Origin: Aphrophora alni
Taxonomy: Eukaryota > Arthropoda > Insecta > Hemiptera > Aphrophoridae
Assembly: GCA_963513935.1 (NCBI GenBank)
Contig: OY740769.1
Span: 33,073,120 to 33,137,119 of the forward strand
Reading direction: 5' to 3'
DNA length: 64,000 nucleotides
The notes beneath the pieces were generated by a model, which was not told the origin of the DNA, did no database searches, and was given only the letters and a program-made list of their open reading frames with translations. Of the stretch, positions 60,200 to 64,000 are shown piece by piece. Position numbers and translations under genes: made by a program. Each line of letters starts with the position of its first letter. Positions within the stretch are counted from its first letter, which is position 1.

Positions 60200-60244
60200 G
60201 TAAGTAAAAGTACAGTATTTTATTTCCACCTTTCTGATGCTAAA

Positions 60245-60960
60245 ATTCATTACTGAGCCTTGGTCTCTTCTAGGGTTCTTTGCCATCTCTTACAATCCCT
60301 AATAACAGTTTCCCAGTTCCAGATGCCCATTGTTGGTCAAACCATGCATTTATCTCCTCTTCAGGCTCCAACTCATGCCTTGCTACTTGACTCCAGTCAG
60401 ACTTTTTTAGGGATGGAAAACTTACCCATCTGTAATTATAAATGATGGACAGTTTTGCTAGTTATATGTTTCAGGCTCTCTATCAAACCATGTGAGTTCG
60501 TGATGGAGACATTCTCTATTGATTATTTTCCTTGATTGGGAAATATGTTTTTTTAATTGTCTTCTTTCAAAAAATAGAGTACATGTTTTTGCGCTATAAG
60601 TCAATACAGTTTGTATTAACACTGTGGATACCTTTGTATAAGTATACTTTTTGAATTTGAATAATAAAACATTTTTGCCGCAAAAATATTCTGTATTACC
60701 TTCTGGCTTGTATTGTCCGTTATTATTAATGGTTCCAGATATTTGAATGCAACAACTTTTCCAACCAATACATCATCAATTGAATCATCCCTGCCTGGAT
60801 GGCTGTATTTGCATCAGTGGTTTTGTCTTTAATTCATTCACTGTAAGACCCATTTTTCTCGCTGTCAAGTCTGAAGAGGTAAATGTTTCTGTTATCTGAT
60901 AGTGATCTAGCAATGATGCAGACCAGAATTTGTCCATTTTTATTATTATTGTTATATATA
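60245..60960 (-). pseudogene. Second LINE fragment, RT C-terminal, in the intron
   Basis: Minus-strand frames read ARKMGLTVNELKTKPLMQIQ, then VVAFKYLEPLII, then TVLTYSAKTCTLFFERRQLK, and near the end NWETVIRDCKRWQRTLEET. They match the thumb and tail region of endonuclease-reverse transcriptase LINEs (MGLxINxxKTK, VxxFKYLGxxI, PVLTYGAETWTL, W…DRxxWR). This is a different family from the 59-kb fragment. Multiple stops. Confidence 0.7.
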
Positions 60961-61788
60961 ATCTCTATTATTTTAATATGGACATATCCAAAGGAACTTT
61001 CTACCATCAAATTAAAAAGTGTATAAGTTATATGCGAGAGAGTCCTTTTCGCTTGTCTTGGTTACTCAAATTCATTACTCCAGTCACTCCAAAACGTATT
61101 AACACTTCCAGCATAGTATCATTGCCAAATAAAATTCACTGAATCTGTTTTTATAATTATAATTTACTTTTATTTTCTCTCTCTCTTTTTCTTGAAGAAA
61201 TTTTACTTAATTGCTATTTGATTCAAAAAATCATTTGAACATAATTTTAAGTTAGTAATGTGCTGAACAGATTGATGTCTGATTGGTAAAGTGGTTTATT
61301 ACTCTGTTAAAGCAAGAGAAGGATAAAGAATTCATTAGGGTCTTTTCGCAATAAGCCTATAATAGTCTGGAGTTACAATGGGGGGCCTCTTGACCCTCAT
61401 TCTTTTTTGTTCTAATTTTGAAGTTTAAGAACATATCTACAGGGAAAGTTATATTCTTTAACAATTTAATAAACATTGATTCTGTAGTTCCTTACAAATA
61501 AAGAAATCATGAATAAAACTAAGTATTTAGAGTTTTGATTCAGTACCAGGAAGGGCCATGAGACATATTTTTTCCTTAATCACTCTTACAGATCTTAGTT
61601 TAAAACATGAGTTCATAATAAACGTACTGTGAAAATTAAAAATCACGTTATTTCTTACCCATAATAGTTCAAGAATGTCTTGCATCTCACCATTTTGCAG
61701 AACGCATACTTCAAGGATTGCGCTACACCCGGGGGTCAAGACTAAACAGTTAAGTTTATTTTGTTTTCGTTTCTCCTTTTCTTTGTAG
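60961..61788. other. Rest of the intron before the last exon, nothing recognised
   Basis: AT-rich. Its 3' end has the strong pyrimidine tract and TAG used by the 61789 exon. Confidence 0.45.
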
Positions 61789-61912
61789 AGTGAGGGTGAG
61801 GGATGACTTATTTGGTGGTAGACGGACTGACCCCTTCCACTCTTACTTCATCACTTTTGTCATTGGCATCACTGTGGCCAGGGTTGTATTAGGTTGTTTG
61901 TCTTTAGTGTAA
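61789..61912 (+). CDS. Last coding exon of the small membrane protein (C-terminal membrane segment)
   Basis: Acceptor CTCCTTTTCTTTGTAG. The first base A completes the Arg codon (CG+A). The frame continues VRVRDDLFGGRRTDPFHS and then the hydrophobic run YFITFVIGITVARVVLGCL, with SLV before the stop TAA at 61910-61912. The pattern is a basic/acidic cytosolic part followed by one membrane helix at the extreme C-terminus, as in tail-anchored or small integral membrane proteins. Location and function are not inferable. The 3' UTR probably runs to the AATAAA near 62231. Confidence 0.65.
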
Positions 61913-62383
61913 CTCAGTGTCAGTTAGTGAAACCCAATATTGTGAAACTGAGATTGTTTTTGAATGTGACTTTCATTATTTTCAAATGGATTTTAACCTT
62001 TATATATATTTACCTTTAAGTTTTTTTTTTTTTTAATGGGATTATTGACTCTAAGAAAGTAGTGGTCTGTACGTGGCTAGTTGGACCAAAATGGCCGACT
62101 AGGCACGTTTCACATATTGACACGATTATGACAATTTAATGGGCACCAAAAAACCCAGGGGTTGAATAACTAACCTAATTTGACCTAGTGTGGCATTTTT
62201 GGGTGGAGTGGATAAGGAAAATTACTAAACAATAAACGTAAATTAGATACTTATACAAATTGAAGTTCCAACTGCGTTCTGGTCCGGTCTTATTGCTTGG
62301 TGGTGCACAACTGCTTGGCCCTCTGATACGACTGGCGACACACGCCGAATTTCAGAGTAGGAGAAAGACTAGCCAACAAAATC

Positions 62384-63829
62384 ATTCCATGTCACAAAAC
62401 AATTTCTGCCCAACATGCTCGAATCTGTGAATTTGGTAGCTTTTGTCATAGAAAAAATAAACCAGGGAGAACATGATCTGTCAGAACCATTCAAAGAGAA
62501 TGTTCTTAATGAGAAATCAAGTCATCCAGAAAAAAGCACTAGAGAATTAGGCTTACAATTTGAGACTTAAAAAGACACTCTGTGGGATATTCTGAAGGAA
62601 CAACAAGTTCGTCCATATCATGTCCAATAAGTTCAATCCCTCTTTTTTCATGTCCGCCAGAAGATCATCCTCGTTGAGTAAGGTTTTGTCAGTAGATTAT
62701 TCGGAAATGTGTGAACAGAAACTTTTTAAGTAAAAGTGCTATTTATAGATGAGGCGAAGTTCTCTCGAGAAGGCATTGTAAACTTATACAATATGCACAT
62801 TTAGGCGGATGAGAACCCACATGCCATAGTACAATACTGCCATCAACACCAATTTTTTAAAAAATATTTGGGCCAGTATTCTTGGAGACCAATTGTTATT
62901 TGTATTTTTGCCTCAGACTCTTAATGTTGAATGTTACTTGCACTTCTTGACAACTGATCTTCCAACTTTATTCGAGAATTTCTCACTCAATGAGTGTTTG
63001 GATTCATGGTTGATGATGGTGGGGCATCTGCCCAGTTTAGTGTGGATGTTAGAATCCATGTTGTAATATCTACCAAGAAAAATAAATTTGCCGAGAATGT
63101 CCAGTGCCGTGGCCTGTAAGGTTACCTGACTTTAATACCTTGATTTCTTTCTGTGGGGATACCTCAAGAGCATAGTATATTCATATCCAGTAGCTTCAAT
63201 TCAAGATCTCAGACAACGCATTGAGAATTATATTGAGAGAATTAGGCAAATGCCTAGAGTTTTCCAAAGAGTGTGGAAATCTATGAGGAGGCGCTTAGAT
63301 GCATGTGTGCTAATCAGGGGCCATAACTTTCAACAATTCATTTTGTTGTTTATAATTACCACTGATATAATTTGTTTATTATAAACAAATGACAACAAAC
63401 AACAAATTATGTTTTTAATGTTTAGCCGATAACTCAGTTATCTTTGAGCTACGGAAAGTAAAAAAAAAATTGTTTGTCATAAAAAAGCAATTTTTTTAAA
63501 TGTAATTTATTTGTAAAGTTAGCAGTTTTGAGATATTTGACATTTAATATTTTAAATGGTCGCCATTTTTAAAATATACAAAAGAATGTTCTGGTTTTTT
63601 GTACAGGGGTAAAATGTTTACGTAAAAAATATTTACACCAAATTTGAGCTCAATATTTGTTCTATTTCCAAAGGTATTAAGTGTTTAATAAACAAAACAA
63701 AATCATGGATAATTTGAAAATTAAGCATTTCCGGACTTATGTTTATTGGAAATTTTTTTCTTCTTATTTTCACCTATAGAATAGCCTGGTAAAATTGGGA
63801 CAATATTTTCTAAACACTCTGTATACATA
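62384..63829 (+). pseudogene. Mariner-superfamily transposase pseudogene with right terminus
   Basis: Readable blocks: SHPEKSTRELGLQFET, DTLWDILKEQQVRPYHVQ (helix-turn-helix), FIDEAKFSREGIVNLYN (first Asp), MHIWADENPHAIVQ, LPDFNTLDFFLWGYLKSIVY (third Asp block) and QMPRVFQRVWKSMRRRLDAC. This is a DDE family common in arthropods and distinct from the 40.8-kb mariner. The region between the first and third Asp is heavily broken. The right end has the CACTCTGTATA tip near 63815-63826; the left tip was not found. Confidence 0.8.
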
Positions 63830-63860
63830 CTATATATATTCCTGACAAACATGTTTATAG

Positions 63861-63961
63861 TGATGCTGATGTGAGTAGCGAATCTGAAGTAGAAGAACAT
63901 GTGAATGATGTTGATCATAATGAAGATGGAAATACAAATGGAATCCGTACCACCAAACAAG
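63861..63961 (+). CDS. Possible acidic exon, cut by the window edge
   Basis: Acceptor CATGTTTATAG and donor GTAAGC bracket an open phase reading DADVSSESEVEEHVNDVDHN then EDGNTNGIRTTKQ. The acidic Ser/Glu composition fits a disordered region of a nuclear protein, or equally the N-terminus of a piggyBac-type transposase. It starts about 35 bp past the mariner terminus. Without downstream sequence I cannot choose. Confidence 0.3.
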
Positions 63962-64000
63962 GTAAGCTCATCTTTTCCTCTTTATTTAGGGATTTGTAAA

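Noticed and set aside
1..64000. CRISPR arrays, tRNA and rRNA genes
   Set aside because: The repeats seen are transposon ends, satellites or microsatellites. No spacer-repeat pattern or tRNA-like box A/B pair was found by eye; a covariance-model scan (e.g. tRNAscan-SE) would be decisive.

Overview
The window is AT-rich, intron-rich eukaryotic DNA full of decayed transposons. The mix of an insect-type B52/SRp55-like SR splicing-factor gene with piggyBac-like, mariner, Tigger/pogo-like, RNase H-bearing non-LTR and Penelope-like elements points to an arthropod, most likely an insect. The species cannot be told from the sequence. No prokaryotic genes, CRISPR arrays, rRNA or tRNA genes were recognised.

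One host gene dominates. An SRSF4/5/6-family gene (Drosophila B52/SRp55 type) lies on the minus strand from a likely promoter near 52.3 kb to beyond the left edge. Six coding exons are visible and their phases fit. They form two tandem pairs around one shared exon: 2a (39109-39232) and 2b (38938-39064), each with its own ATG; exon 3 (34234-34304); 4a (26479-26565) and 4b (26331-26444); then exon 5 (3081-3150), which opens RRM2. The introns inside the pairs would be only 44 and 34 nt, too short to splice, so each pair should be mutually exclusive. This would give up to four versions of RRM1 and the linker. The rest of RRM2 and the RS domain are outside the window.

A second, plus-strand gene is supported by two phase-matched exons (60055-60199 and 61789-61912). 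It encodes a small protein of at least 85 residues ending in a membrane segment. I could not identify it. A possible first exon lies at 53648, making a divergent pair with the SR gene.

The rest is intronic or intergenic sequence with mobile-element remains. From left to right: a mariner-like remnant flanked by tandem and inverted repeats (3.7-5.9 kb); two oppositely oriented non-autonomous piggyBac-like elements (6.2-8.1 and 9.3-11.5 kb) around a dimeric ~397-bp satellite; another piggyBac derivative (14.1-15.2 kb); a long-TIR transposon (16.5-18.2 kb); a Tigger-like C-terminus (20 kb); hairpin MITEs (22.8, 24.3, 28.4 kb); a diverged piggyBac-like copy joined to a transposase N-terminus (29.8-32.4 kb); palindromes with hammerhead-like motifs (21 and 33.4 kb); a Tigger MITE (37.6 kb); a truncated mariner (41 kb); an RNase H-bearing LINE with a DNA transposon nested in its RT (42.5-46.2 kb); a Penelope-like fragment (46.2-47.3 kb); a long-TIR element (54.5-55.2 kb); a broken but nearly complete piggyBac transposase (57.3-58.7 kb); two further LINE fragments (59 and 60.5 kb); and a mariner-superfamily pseudogene (62.4-63.8 kb).
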